Counted from the first letter of the stretch, positions 52,103-61,383 are shown. The stretch: 64,000 nucleotides of DNA from Micromonospora sp. PLK6-60 (GCF_019890675.1 NZ_JAIOAA010000003.1:611504-675503); one strand, 5' to 3'. Numbers and translations are program-made. The notes: a model not told the origin generated them from the sequence alone.

Positions 52103-53573
52103 GTTCGCGCAGCGCGGTCTCGATGGCCCGGTGGAACGTCGGGTACGCGTAGATCATGTGCCGGAGCTGGCTGATCGGCACCGCCGCGTGCACCGCCACC
52201 ACCAGCCCGGAGAGCACCTCGCCGCCGGCCGGGCCGACCGAGGTGGCGCCGACCAGCACGCCCTGGTCGGCGTCGGCGACCAGCTTGATGAACCCGTCGG
52301 CCCGGTGGATCCAGCCCCGGGTCGACGAGGACAGCTCGGTGAAGCCCACCTGCACGTTGATGCCGCGCTCGCGGGCCTGCTGCTCGGTGAGGCCGACCGC
52401 GCCCACCTCCGGGTCGGTGAAGGTGACCCGGGGCAGCGCCCGGTAGTCGGCGACCGGGACGCTGCCCGGCGCGACGCTCGACCCGCCGGCGCTCATCGAC
52501 CCGCCGACCGCGCTGACCACCCCGGCCGCGCCGCCGACCACGCTGGCCGTGCCGCTGGCGTCCGGGCCGCCCCGGGTACGCCGCACGTGGTCCAGCACGT
52601 CGGCGACCACGATGGCCGCCTGGTACATGGCGATGTGGGTGAACGCGCCCTCACCGGTGAGGTCGCCGACCGCCCAGATCCCGTCGGCGGCGTGCAGCCG
52701 GCCGTCCACCGGCAGGTAGCGCTGCGTGCAGTCGATGCCCACGGTGTCCAGGCCGAGCTCGTCCAGGTGCGCCCGGCGGCCGGTGACCACCAGCAGTTGG
52801 TCGCCGGTGAACTCCCGGCCGTCGGCGTGCACGGTGAACGCGGCACCGTCGTGGCTGACCCGTTGCGCCTTCACCCCGGTCTCGATGGTGACGCCGTCGG
52901 CGCGCAGCGCCTTCGCGGCGACCTCGGACGCCTCCGGTTCCTCGACGGCGAGCACCCGGTCGGACGCCTCGATCACCGTCACCCGCACCCCGAACCGGGC
53001 GAAGACCTGGGACAGCTCCAACCCGATCGCGCCGCCGCCCAGCACCAGCAGCGAGCCGGGCAGTTCCTCGACCTCGATCGCCTGGTGGTTCGTCCAGTAT
53101 GGAGTGTCGGCGAGCCCGTCGATCGGCGGGACGGACGGGCTGGTGCCGGTGCCCACCACGATCCCGTACCGGGCCTGGAACACCTGGTCGTCGACGCGTA
53201 CCCGGCCGGGGCCGTCGAGCCGGCCGGCGCCCCGGACGAACCGGCCGCCCTTGCCGGTGAACCGGTCCACCGCGGCCCGGTCGTTCCAGGTGTCGGTGGC
53301 CTCCTCGCGGATCCGCTTCGCCACCGGCGCCCAGTCCGGCCGCACCTGCGCGGTGCCGGCGAACTCGTCGACCCGGCGCGCCTCGGCCAGCGCGTTCGCC
53401 GCCCGGATCATCATCTTGCTGGGGACGCAGCCCCAGTACGGGCACTCCCCGCCGACCAGGCCCCGGTCGATCCCGACGACGGTGAGGCCGGCCTCGGCGA
53501 GCCGCCCGGCCACCTCCTCGCCGCCGACCCCGAGCCCGACCACGACCACGTCCACCAGTTCCGGCTCCGCCAT
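52095..53573 (-). CDS. FAD-dependent pyridine nucleotide-disulfide oxidoreductase
   Basis: 492 aa. FAD motif VVVGLGVGGEEVA (13-18 GxGxxG), redox-active C44/C49 (GGECPYWGCVPSK), NAD motif LVLGGGAIGLELSQ, and AVGDLTGEGAFTHIAMYQ. Residues about 334-375 are a Gly/Ser/Ala/Val-rich insertion (DASGTASVVGGAAGVVSAVG) before the dimerisation domain, not seen in lipoamide dehydrogenases. The C-terminal His-Pro pair of that family is replaced (YAYPTFHRAIE). It is probably a disulfide or quinone reductase of unknown substrate. Confidence 0.88.
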   Translation of the reverse strand: MAEPELVDVVVVGLGVGGEEVAGRLAEAGLTVVGIDRGLVGGECPYWGCVPSKMMIRAANALAEARRVDEFAGTAQVRPDWAPVAKRIREEATDTWNDRAAVDRFTGKGGRFVRGAGRLDGPGRVRVDDQVFQARYGIVVGTGTSPSVPPIDGLADTPYWTNHQAIEVEELPGSLLVLGGGAIGLELSQVFARFGVRVTVIEASDRVLAVEEPEASEVAAKALRADGVTIETGVKAQRVSHDGAAFTVHADGREFTGDQLLVVTGRRAHLDELGLDTVGIDCTQRYLPVDGRLHAADGIWAVGDLTGEGAFTHIAMYQAAIVVADVLDHVRRTRGGPDASGTASVVGGAAGVVSAVGGSMSAGGSSVAPGSVPVADYRALPRVTFTDPEVGAVGLTEQQARERGINVQVGFTELSSSTRGWIHRADGFIKLVADADQGVLVGATSVGPAGGEVLSGLVVAVHAAVPISQLRHMIYAYPTFHRAIETALRELS

Positions 53574-53650
53574 GCCGACCAGCATTCCGTACCCGGCTGC
53601 CCGGCGCGACCGGTCCGCGCGGTGATTCCCGCCGCCGGCGGCCGTAGGGT

Positions 53651-54757
53651 GTGCGCGTGCAGGCACGCTTCGCCCCGGTACGGGACACCTTCCACGACCT
53701 GTTCGCCGCCGGCCGGGAGACCGGTGCGGCGCTGACCGTCTGGTACGACGGCGCGCCGGTGCTGGACCTGGTCGGCGGCACCCGCGCGGCGGTCCCGCCG
53801 GGCGCGACCGTGCCGGCCGTCGGGGCGGACCACCCGTGGCGGCCGGACACCCTGGTCAACGTCTACTCGGTGGGCAAGCCGGTGGCCGCGCTCTGCCTGC
53901 TGATGCTGGTGGACCGGGGCCGGGTCGACCTGGACGCGCCGGTGTCGGCGTACTGGCCGGGGTTCCGCGCCCCGGCCACCGTCCGGCAGGTGCTCAGCCA
54001 CACCGCCGGCCTGCCCGCGTTCCCGGTGCCCCGGCCCGCCGAGGCGGTCACCGACTGGGGGCTGCTCTGCGCCGACCTGGCCGCCGCCGAACCCGAGTGG
54101 GAGCCGGGGTCCGTCGCGGGCGAGCACGCCTGGACGTACGGGCACCTGGTGGGCGAGCTGGTCCGGCGGGTGGACGGGCGGACGGTGGGGCGGTTCCTGG
54201 CCGAGGAGATCGCCGGGCCGTGGCGGCTCGACCTGGCCTTCGGGTTGGGCCCGGCCGACCGGCGGCGGTGCGCCGACCTGTCGTACGCCGATCCGGGCTG
54301 GCCGGACGCGACCCGGGGTGAGCCGGGGTCGCTGCGCGCCCGGGCGCTGGACAACCCACCCGGCGGGCGCGACGTGGCGGTGGTGAACGGGCCGTCGTGG
54401 CGCGCCGCCGAGATCCCGGCGGTGAACCTGCACGCCACCGCCGCCGCGCTGGCCCGGCTCTACGCGGGCCTGCTGGCCGGCGGCACCCTCGACGGGGTAC
54501 GCCTGTTCGGCGCGGAGCTGGTCGCCGAGGCGACCCGGGTGCAGTACGCCGGCCCCGACCTGGTGCTGGACCGGACGACGCACTGGACGCTGGGCATGCA
54601 GTGGGAACCGGACGGCAGCTGGGGCATGGGCGGGATCGGCGGCAGCAGCGCCTGGGCCGACCCGGGGCGCGGCTACGCCTTCGCCTACGTGACGTCCCGG
54701 CTGGCCGGTCACGACCGGGCCGACGAGCTGGCGGAGGCGCTGCACTCCTGCCTGTGA
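53651..54757 (+). CDS. class C beta-lactamase-like serine hydrolase
   Basis: 368 aa from GTG (a second GTG two codons in). SxxK motif YSVGKPVA, second motif region YGHLVGELVRRV (Y-x-H in place of YxN), third motif region GMGGIGGSSAWADP. No signal peptide, so an intracellular esterase/peptidase of the EstB/LACTB type is more likely than a true beta-lactamase. Its stop lies at the edge of the interspersed repeat. Confidence 0.88.
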   Translation: MRVQARFAPVRDTFHDLFAAGRETGAALTVWYDGAPVLDLVGGTRAAVPPGATVPAVGADHPWRPDTLVNVYSVGKPVAALCLLMLVDRGRVDLDAPVSAYWPGFRAPATVRQVLSHTAGLPAFPVPRPAEAVTDWGLLCADLAAAEPEWEPGSVAGEHAWTYGHLVGELVRRVDGRTVGRFLAEEIAGPWRLDLAFGLGPADRRRCADLSYADPGWPDATRGEPGSLRARALDNPPGGRDVAVVNGPSWRAAEIPAVNLHATAAALARLYAGLLAGGTLDGVRLFGAELVAEATRVQYAGPDLVLDRTTHWTLGMQWEPDGSWGMGGIGGSSAWADPGRGYAFAYVTSRLAGHDRADELAEALHSCL

Positions 54758-54813
54758 GGTGTTAACCGGGGGCCCCTGCTCTACCGAATGCGTTAATAGG
54801 GGGCCCCTCCTTT
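54755..54813. repeat. interspersed repeat (ggggccccct type), copy 2, between convergent genes
   Basis: It fills the whole gap between the stops of the serine hydrolase and the photolyase and matches the repeat within nrdA (48832-48889) in inverse orientation: aaggaggggccccctattaa, then cggtagag, ggggcccccggttaaca. The paired ggggcccc blocks can form a stem and may act as a bidirectional terminator here. Confidence 0.75.
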
Positions 54814-56093
54814 CACGGGTAGTCCAGTTGTCTGCGCTGCTCGGGCGGCAGGCGCCACGGTTGGTGTATCGCCTTGCCCTCGACGGCGGCCAGCTCGGGG
54901 ACCCAACGCCGGACGTACCCGCCGGTCGGGTCGTACCGTTCGGCCTGGCGGACCGGGTTGAACCCCCGGTACGGCCGGCTGTCGTTGCCGGTGCCGGCCA
55001 CCCACTGCCAGTTGCCGGAGTTGTCGGGCACGTCGCCGTCGAGCAGCCAGCGGGAGAAGACCTTCAGGCCGGGCCGCCAGTCCAGCCGGAGCACCTTGGT
55101 CAGGTACCCGGCGGTGATCAGCCGCGCCCGGTTGTGCATCCAGCCCTCGGCGCGCAACTGCCGCATCCCGGCGTCCACGATCGGCATCCCGGTCCGGCCC
55201 TCCGCCCAGGCGGCCAGGGCCTCCTCGTCGGCGCGCCACTCCTCCGTCGCGCCGCGCCGGTAGGCCACCGTGGCGATGTCCGGGAAGCCGGCGGTGACCT
55301 GGTGGTAGAAGTCGCGCCAGCAGAGCTGCCGGACGAACGGCCCGGCCCGGTCGCCGGCCCGGTTCACCACCGCCAGCGGCGAGAGGCAACCGAAGCGCAG
55401 GTACGGGCTGAGCCGGGAGGTCTCATCGGCGGCCAGGTCGTCGTGGATGTCGTCGTACCCGGCCTCGGTGGGCAGCCACCGGGTGAGCCGGCGCCGGGCG
55501 ACGCTCTCCCCGCCGGGCACGGCGTCCGGCGACTCCCCCTCCGGCGGCTCGGGCAGCCGGCCGGGGTCTACCCCGTCGGGCAGCCGGACCTGTCGCGGCG
55601 CGGCCAACTCGTCGCGCACCTTCGTCCCCAGCCAGGCCCGGTGGTAGGGGGTGAACACCCGGTAGTGGTCCCCGCCGGCGGGGCGCAGCGCGCCCGGTTC
55701 GACGACGGTGACGCCGGGAAAGAGCCGCAGCGACATCCGGTGCCGCTCGCACTCCGCGCGCAGCCGGCGTTCGCGCCGCGCGGCGTACCGGCTGACGTCG
55801 GCGGAGAGGCCGATCCCCGCGGCGCCGACGCGGCGGGCCAGCTTGATCGTCTCGGCCACCGGGTCGCCGCGCCGGACCACCAGGTCGCCGCCGCGTTCGC
55901 GCAGCGCCTCGCGCAGGTCGGCCAGGCTCTGGTGCAGGAACCGGGTGCGGTTCGCCGACAGCCCCGCCAGGGCCGGGTCGAGCACATACAGCGGCACCAC
56001 CCGGTCGAAGGCGGCGCAGGCCGAGGCCAACGCCGGCTGGTCGTGCACCCGCAGGTCGCGGGTGAGCAGCACGACCGCCGTACGCTCGCTCAC
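54813..56093 (-). CDS. phr: deoxyribodipyrimidine photolyase (cryptochrome/photolyase family)
   Basis: 426 aa from GTG overlapping the crtB stop. N-terminal antenna-binding domain (TAVVLLTRDLRVHDQPALASAC) and FAD domain with DETSRLSPYLRFGCLSPLAV, QLCWRDFYHQV, GRTGMPIVDAGMRQL, GWMHNRARLITAGYLTKVL, LLDGDVPDNSGNWQWVAGTG. These match class I CPD photolyases. Coupling to crtB links UV repair with carotenoid formation. Confidence 0.93.
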   Translation of the reverse strand: MSERTAVVLLTRDLRVHDQPALASACAAFDRVVPLYVLDPALAGLSANRTRFLHQSLADLREALRERGGDLVVRRGDPVAETIKLARRVGAAGIGLSADVSRYAARRERRLRAECERHRMSLRLFPGVTVVEPGALRPAGGDHYRVFTPYHRAWLGTKVRDELAAPRQVRLPDGVDPGRLPEPPEGESPDAVPGGESVARRRLTRWLPTEAGYDDIHDDLAADETSRLSPYLRFGCLSPLAVVNRAGDRAGPFVRQLCWRDFYHQVTAGFPDIATVAYRRGATEEWRADEEALAAWAEGRTGMPIVDAGMRQLRAEGWMHNRARLITAGYLTKVLRLDWRPGLKVFSRWLLDGDVPDNSGNWQWVAGTGNDSRPYRGFNPVRQAERYDPTGGYVRRWVPELAAVEGKAIHQPWRLPPEQRRQLDYP

Positions 56094-57007
56094 CGGACCG
56101 GACGGGCGGGTCCGGGCAGCGCGACAGGCGTGCCGGCCGGGGTGAGCAGGGCGCGCGCGGCCACCGCCAGCCGCTTCCGCCGGGGTACGAGGGCCCGCCG
56201 CGCGAACACGTCGTAGTCCTGCCCGGCCACCTCGTCGAGGATCCCGCCGTAGAGGGCGTAGGCGGTGCGCATGCAGGCCTGCGAGGCGGGGCTGAGCAGC
56301 GGGATGCCCGGCGCGGCGGCCAGGTAGTGGGCCTGGGCGCGGGTCACCTCGTACTCGATCAGTTCGCGGATGGCCGGCGTGGTGCGGCCGGCGTCCCGCG
56401 CGGCGAGCAGGTCCTCGCGGGTGACGCCGAACTTGGCCAGGTCCTCGTCGGGCAGGTACGTGCGGCCCCGGTCGAGGTCCTCGGCCACGTCGCGGATGAA
56501 GTTGGTGAGCTGGAAGGCGAAGCCGAGCTGGCGGGCCGGCTCCCGGGCGGCGGCCGGGTCGGAGCTGCCCAGGATCGGCAGCATCATCGTGCCGATGACC
56601 GCGGCCGAGCCCTCCATGTAGTCGAGCAGGTCGTCGTAGGTCCGGTAGGACGTGACGGTGAGGTCCATCGCCATGCTGCGCAGGAACGACGCGAAGTCCG
56701 CCCGGTCCAGGTCGAACACGGCGATGGTGTGCAGCACGGCCGGCAGCAGCGGGTCGTCGACGGGCTCCCCGTGCAGGCCGGCGAGGAAGCGGGACGCCCA
56801 CTGGTCGAGGCGGGCCGCGCGGGCGGCCGGCGGCAGGTCCTCGGTCCGGTCCACGATCTCGTCGGCATACCGGGTGAACCCATATAAAGCGTGCACATGC
56901 CGCCTTTTCCAAGCGGGCAGCAGCCGGGTGGCGAGATAGTAGGTGCGGCCGTGTTGTTTGTGCAGCTCACGGCAGCGGCCATAGGCAGCGGCGAGGTCGA
57001 TGTCCAC
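56090..57007 (-). CDS. crtB: phytoene synthase
   Basis: 305 aa from GTG with GAGGAGGG upstream. Both Asp-rich substrate motifs are visible: YADEIVDRTED and FIRDVAEDLDRGR; also AFQLTNF. Condenses two GGPP to phytoene. Divergent from crtE and coupled to phr. A squalene synthase-like role is less likely given crtE and crtI next door. Confidence 0.92.
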   Translation of the reverse strand: MDIDLAAAYGRCRELHKQHGRTYYLATRLLPAWKRRHVHALYGFTRYADEIVDRTEDLPPAARAARLDQWASRFLAGLHGEPVDDPLLPAVLHTIAVFDLDRADFASFLRSMAMDLTVTSYRTYDDLLDYMEGSAAVIGTMMLPILGSSDPAAAREPARQLGFAFQLTNFIRDVAEDLDRGRTYLPDEDLAKFGVTREDLLAARDAGRTTPAIRELIEYEVTRAQAHYLAAAPGIPLLSPASQACMRTAYALYGGILDEVAGQDYDVFARRALVPRRKRLAVAARALLTPAGTPVALPGPARPVR

Positions 57008-57048
57008 CGGCCCTCCTCTTGAATCGACGCACCAATCGACGCAACTTC

Positions 57049-57064
57049 CGTACCCTAGGGTACG
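57049..57064. promoter_or_regulatory. 16-bp perfect palindrome in the crtB-crtE divergent promoter
   Basis: cgtaccctagggtacg is a perfect dyad ending nine bases before the crtE ATG. The 66-bp divergent region also has a direct repeat aatcgacgca (57022-57031 and 57034-57043). It is the best candidate binding site for the CarH/LitR-like regulator encoded at 60374. Confidence 0.6.
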
Positions 57065-57073
57065 CTCGTCGAC

Positions 57074-58228
57074 ATGGCCAACGACGCAGTTGCGGGCGAC
57101 GCGCTCCGGGTGGCCCCGGCCGGCGCCGGGGACGGGGACGATCCCGTCGGCGGCGTGCTGGCCGCCTTCACCCACGACCTGGTCACCGCCGTCGACGGCA
57201 CCCTCGCCGACTTCCTGGCCACCGAGATCGCCGCGCTGCACGAGATCGACGCGGCGATGGGCGGGTTCGCCGCCACCGCCCGGGACTGCGTGCTCGCCGG
57301 CGGGAAGCGGGTCCGCCCCACCTTCGCGTACTGGGGCTGGCGGGGCGTGGTGGGTGGCGACGAGCCGCTGCCCCCGGTGCTGCCGGCGCTGGCCGCGCTG
57401 GAACTGCTGCACACCTTCGCCCTGGTGCACGACGACGTGATGGACGCCTCCGACACCCGCCGGGGCCTGCCCACCGCGCACCGGGCCGCCGCCGCCCGGC
57501 ACCGCGCCGCCGGGCACACCGGCGACCCCGAGCGGTACGGCGAGGCGGTCGCCGTGCTGATCGGCGACCTCTGCATGGTCTGGGCCGACCGCCTGCTCGG
57601 CCAGGCCGCCCTGCCGCCCGCCCGGATGCTGGAGCTGCGGCGCTGCTACGACCAGATGCGCGTCGAGACGGTGGCCGGGCAGTTCCTCGACGTGCTCGGC
57701 GAGCACGACGCGGCGAACTGGTCGGTCGACCGGGCCCTGCGGGTGGTCCGCTACAAGACCGCCAGCTACACGGTGCAGCGACCGCTGCTCTTCGGCGCCT
57801 GCCTGGCCGGCGTCGACCCGGACGCGCCCACCGTCGCCGCGTACACCCGCTACGGCCTGGCCGTCGGCGAGGCGTTCCAGCTCTGCGACGACCTGCTCGG
57901 CGTCTACGGCGACCCGGCCACCACCGGCAAGCCGGCCGGCGACGACCTGCGCACCGGCAAGCCCACCGCGCTGCTGATGCTGGCCCGGCAACTGGCCACC
58001 CCGGCCCAGCGGCGGGCCCTGACGCGGGCCGGCGCCGACCTCACCGAGCCCGAGGTGGCCGGGCTGGCCGAGCTGGTCGCCGACACCGGCGCGGTCGACC
58101 GGATCGACCGGATGATCGACGACCGGGTCGCCGAGGCGCTCGCCGCGCTGGAGTCCGCGTCGATCGACGAGACCGCGCGCACCGCGCTCACCGGTCTCGC
58201 CGCCGCCGCCACCCGGCGGCGGGCATGA
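57074..58228 (+). CDS. crtE: polyprenyl (geranylgeranyl) diphosphate synthase
   Basis: 384 aa. First Asp-rich motif LVHDDVMDASDTRRG, second region FQLCDDLLGVYGD, with GGKRVRPTFAYWG and RYKTASYTVQRPL. Makes C20 GGPP for CrtB. ATG 57074 is very close to the promoter dyad, so the transcript may have a very short leader. Confidence 0.92.
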   Translation: MANDAVAGDALRVAPAGAGDGDDPVGGVLAAFTHDLVTAVDGTLADFLATEIAALHEIDAAMGGFAATARDCVLAGGKRVRPTFAYWGWRGVVGGDEPLPPVLPALAALELLHTFALVHDDVMDASDTRRGLPTAHRAAAARHRAAGHTGDPERYGEAVAVLIGDLCMVWADRLLGQAALPPARMLELRRCYDQMRVETVAGQFLDVLGEHDAANWSVDRALRVVRYKTASYTVQRPLLFGACLAGVDPDAPTVAAYTRYGLAVGEAFQLCDDLLGVYGDPATTGKPAGDDLRTGKPTALLMLARQLATPAQRRALTRAGADLTEPEVAGLAELVADTGAVDRIDRMIDDRVAEALAALESASIDETARTALTGLAAAATRRRA

Positions 58229-58256
58229 TGAGCGACTTCGCGAAGGAGGTGGTCAC

Positions 58257-59738
58257 GTGCGGACCGTGAACGGGCGTACGGACCGGGTGGTGGTCGTGGG
58301 CGCGGGCCTCGGTGGGCTGGCGTGCGCGCTGCACCTGGCCGGCAGCGGCCGGCAGGTGACCGTCCTGGAGCGGGAACCGGTGCCCGGCGGGCGCGCCGGC
58401 CGGCTCGCCGTCGACGGATACGAGTTCGACACCGGGCCGACCGTGCTCACCATGCCGGACCTGATCGCCGAGGCGCTCGGCGCGGTCGGCGAGGAGCTGG
58501 ACGACTGGCTCGACCTGACCCCGCTCGACCCCGCCTACCGGGCGTACTACCCGGACGGCTCGACGCTGGACGTCATCACCGACACCACCCGGATGGCCGC
58601 CGAGATCGCCCGGGTCTGCGGGCCCCGGGAGGCGGACGGCTACCTGCGCTTCGTCGACTACACCCGCAACCTGTGGCAGTGGGAGCGGGCCGACTTCATC
58701 GACCGCAACCTGGACGCCCCGACCGACCTGCTCACCGCCAACCTGGTGAAGCTGCTGGCCAACGGCGCGTTCCGGCGCCTCCAGACCAAGATCAACCAGT
58801 TCTTCCGCGACCCCCGTACCCAGCGGATCTTCTCCTTCCAGGCGATGTACGCGGGCCTCGCGCCGCACGACGCGCTGGCCATCTACAGCGTCATCGCATA
58901 CCTCGACTCGGTGGCCGGGGTCTACTTCCCGCGCGGCGGCATCCACGCGGTCTCCCGGGGGATGGCCGGCGCCGCCGAGAAGCACGGCGTGCAGATCCGG
59001 TACGGCACCACGGTGACCCGGGTGGAGACCGCCAACGGGCGGGCCACCGGCGTGCTGACCGCCGACGGCGAGCTGATCCCGGCCGACGTGGTGGTGCTCA
59101 ACCCGGACCTGCCGGTCGCCTACCGCGACCTGCTGCCCGAGGGCCGGGCCCGGAAGCTGACCTACTCGCCCTCCTGCGTGGTGCTGCACGTCGGGTCGAC
59201 CCAGGGCTACTCGAAGATCGCCCACCACAACATCCACTTCGGCCGGCAGTGGCAGGGCACCTTCGACGAGGTGATCCGGCGGGGCGAGCTGATGAGCGAC
59301 CCGTCGCTGCTGGTCACCAACCCGAGCCGCACCGACCCGTCCGTCGCCCCACCCGGCCGGCACACCTACTACGTGCTGGCCCCGGTGCCCAACCTGCACC
59401 GGGCGCCCTTCGACTGGCGGGGCGACCTCACCCGCCGCTACGCCGACCGGCTGATCGGCACCCTGGAGGAGCGCGGCTACCTCGGCTTCGGCGACGGCGT
59501 CGAGGTACTGCGTACGATCACCCCGGCCGAGTGGGAGGAGCAGGGCATGGCAGCCGGTACGCCGTTCGCCGCCGCGCACACCTTCCTCCAGACCGGCCCG
59601 TTCCGGCCGTCGAACCTGCACCGCCGGCTGTCGAACGTGGTCTTCACCGGCTCCGGCACGCAGCCCGGCGTCGGGGTGCCGATGGTGCTGATCTCCGGCA
59701 AGCTCGCCGCCAACCGCATCACCGGGGCCGGCCGGTGA
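58257..59738 (+). CDS. crtI: phytoene desaturase
   Basis: 493 aa from GTG with a near-perfect Shine-Dalgarno (AAGGAGGT). FAD motif VVVVGAGLGGLACALHLAGSG; GYEFDTGPTVLTMPDL; C-terminal family signature TGSGTQPGVGVPMVLISGKLAA. Introduces double bonds to give lycopene. Part of the crtE-crtI-idi operon. Confidence 0.94.
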   Translation: MRTVNGRTDRVVVVGAGLGGLACALHLAGSGRQVTVLEREPVPGGRAGRLAVDGYEFDTGPTVLTMPDLIAEALGAVGEELDDWLDLTPLDPAYRAYYPDGSTLDVITDTTRMAAEIARVCGPREADGYLRFVDYTRNLWQWERADFIDRNLDAPTDLLTANLVKLLANGAFRRLQTKINQFFRDPRTQRIFSFQAMYAGLAPHDALAIYSVIAYLDSVAGVYFPRGGIHAVSRGMAGAAEKHGVQIRYGTTVTRVETANGRATGVLTADGELIPADVVVLNPDLPVAYRDLLPEGRARKLTYSPSCVVLHVGSTQGYSKIAHHNIHFGRQWQGTFDEVIRRGELMSDPSLLVTNPSRTDPSVAPPGRHTYYVLAPVPNLHRAPFDWRGDLTRRYADRLIGTLEERGYLGFGDGVEVLRTITPAEWEEQGMAAGTPFAAAHTFLQTGPFRPSNLHRRLSNVVFTGSGTQPGVGVPMVLISGKLAANRITGAGR

Positions 59739-59793
59739 GCGCGATCAGTGCGGCGCGGCGGAGCCCCGCAGCCGCGAACGGAGGGCAGGGCCG

Positions 59794-60384
59794 ATGACCG
59801 GGCGGGAGTCCCACCTGGTGGAGCTGGTCGACGACGCCGGGCGGCCGCTCGGCCAGGCCACCGTCTCCGCCGCCCACCAGCCACCCGGCCGGCTGCACCG
59901 GGCGTTCTCGGTGCTGCTGGTCGCGCCGGACGGGCGGGTGCTGCTGCAACGCCGGGCCGCGGTGAAGACCCGGTTCCCACTGCGCTGGGCCAACTCGTGC
60001 TGCGGTCATCCGGCGCCCGGCGAGTCGCTGGCCGACGCCGCCAACCGGCGCCTCGGCGAGGAGCTGGGCGTCGCGCCGGTCGCGCTGACCGAGGTCGGGG
60101 TGTACGTCTACTACGCCGAGGACCCGTCGACCGGCCGGGTCGAGTTCGAGTACGACCACGTGCTGCGCGCCGACGCGCCCGCCGACGTGGCGGTCCGGCC
60201 CGACCCCGACGAGGTGGCCGAGCTGCGCTGGGTCGACCCCGCCCGGCTGATGACCGAGATCGACGCGGATCCCCGCGCGTACGCCCCATGGCTGGGCGGC
60301 GTGGTGAGCCGCCTGCTGCGCGCCGGCGAGCCGGCCGGCGCCCGAGCGGACGACGACGCCCCGGAGCGGTCGGGTGGCCGATGA
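59794..60384 (+). CDS. idi: isopentenyl-diphosphate delta-isomerase, type I
   Basis: 196 aa Nudix-fold enzyme. Catalytic Cys in WANSCCGHPAPGES (C70) and acidic pair in RVEFEYDHVL (E119). HRAFSVLLVAPDGRVLLQRRA is the typical N-terminal strand. Converts IPP to DMAPP and so feeds CrtE. The 3' end overlaps the regulator gene by 11 bp. Confidence 0.93.
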   Translation: MTGRESHLVELVDDAGRPLGQATVSAAHQPPGRLHRAFSVLLVAPDGRVLLQRRAAVKTRFPLRWANSCCGHPAPGESLADAANRRLGEELGVAPVALTEVGVYVYYAEDPSTGRVEFEYDHVLRADAPADVAVRPDPDEVAELRWVDPARLMTEIDADPRAYAPWLGGVVSRLLRAGEPAGARADDDAPERSGGR

Positions 60385-61312
60385 GGCGCTGAGCGCGGGG
60401 GCCGTGGCACGCCGGCTGGGCGTGGCGGTCACCACGTTGCGCACCTGGCACCAGCGCTACGGCCTCGGCCCCAGCCAGCACGTCCCCGGTCACCACCGGC
60501 GCTACACCCCGGCGGACCTGGCCCGGCTGGAGATCATGCGCCGGCTCACCGCGGAGGGCGTCACCCCGGCGGAGGCCGCCCGCTGGGCCCGGCAGGCGCC
60601 CCCGTCCGGGAGCACCGGGCTGGCCGGGGCGGGCCGGGCGCGGACCGGCCGGGCCGGCGGCGGACTCACCATTCCGGTGGGCCGGGCGGGGCCCGCGGCC
60701 CGGGGCCTGGCCCGGGCCGCCATGCGGCTGGACTCGTCGGCCATCGGGGAGGCCGTCACGCACGCGCTGGCCGCCGACGGCGTGGTCGCCACCTGGGACG
60801 GGCTGCTCCGCCCGGTGCTCGCCGGGATCGGCGAGCGGCACGCCGCCACCAACGGCCTGGTCGAGGTGGAGCACCTGATGTCCCGGTGCGTCTCCGAGGC
60901 CCTGGCGGCCGTTCCCCGTGCGGCCACCGGCCCGGCCCGGCTCCTGCTCTCCTGCGCCGACGAGGAGCAGCACAGCCTGCCGCTGGAGGCGCTCGCCGCC
61001 GCCCTCGCCGAGCGGAATGTGGCCTATCGCATGCTCGGTGCCCGGGTGCCGGTCTCGGCCCTCGTCGAGGCGGTCAACCGGACCGGTCCGGCGGCCGTGG
61101 TGATCTGGTCGCACACCCGGGCCACAGCCGACCCGGCACAGCTCGCCGCCCTGCTCGCCGCGCCTCGCCGGCCGCTGCTGGTGCTCGCCGCGGGGCCCGG
61201 CTGGCGCGCCGACACGTTGCCGGCGGGGGTGGTCCGGCCGGTCGATCTGGCCGAGGCCGTGTCGCTCTGCCTGGCCGTCCGGGAGTCCCTCGACCAGTCC
61301 GCGACCGGTTGA
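60374..61312 (+). CDS. MerR-family regulator with B12-binding-type domain (CarH/LitR-like)
   Basis: 312 aa from GTG. MerR winged helix at 7-70 (LSAGAVARRLGVAVTTLRTWHQRYGL). Residues 110-180 form a helical bundle like the cobalamin-cap of CarH, with VEVEH at 163-167 (E166-H167). Residues 188-310 form a B12-binding-like Rossmann domain with DEEQH at 196-200 in the place of the lower axial His. The cap Trp of CarH (WX9EH) corresponds to H156 here. In light-sensing relatives the AdoCbl-bound tetramer represses carotenoid genes in the dark. It closes the crt operon and probably regulates it. Confidence 0.8.
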   Translation: MADEALSAGAVARRLGVAVTTLRTWHQRYGLGPSQHVPGHHRRYTPADLARLEIMRRLTAEGVTPAEAARWARQAPPSGSTGLAGAGRARTGRAGGGLTIPVGRAGPAARGLARAAMRLDSSAIGEAVTHALAADGVVATWDGLLRPVLAGIGERHAATNGLVEVEHLMSRCVSEALAAVPRAATGPARLLLSCADEEQHSLPLEALAAALAERNVAYRMLGARVPVSALVEAVNRTGPAAVVIWSHTRATADPAQLAALLAAPRRPLLVLAAGPGWRADTLPAGVVRPVDLAEAVSLCLAVRESLDQSATG

Positions 61313-61383
61313 GGGTCTTCCGATCGTCACGCTCCGTCCTCTAACGTCTGGTGGTCCGCGTACCGCCACCCCTCGGAGCGACG

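Noticed and set aside
53651..54757. Secreted beta-lactamase (antibiotic resistance)
   Set aside because: No signal peptide and an altered second motif; it fits intracellular EstB-like esterases better.
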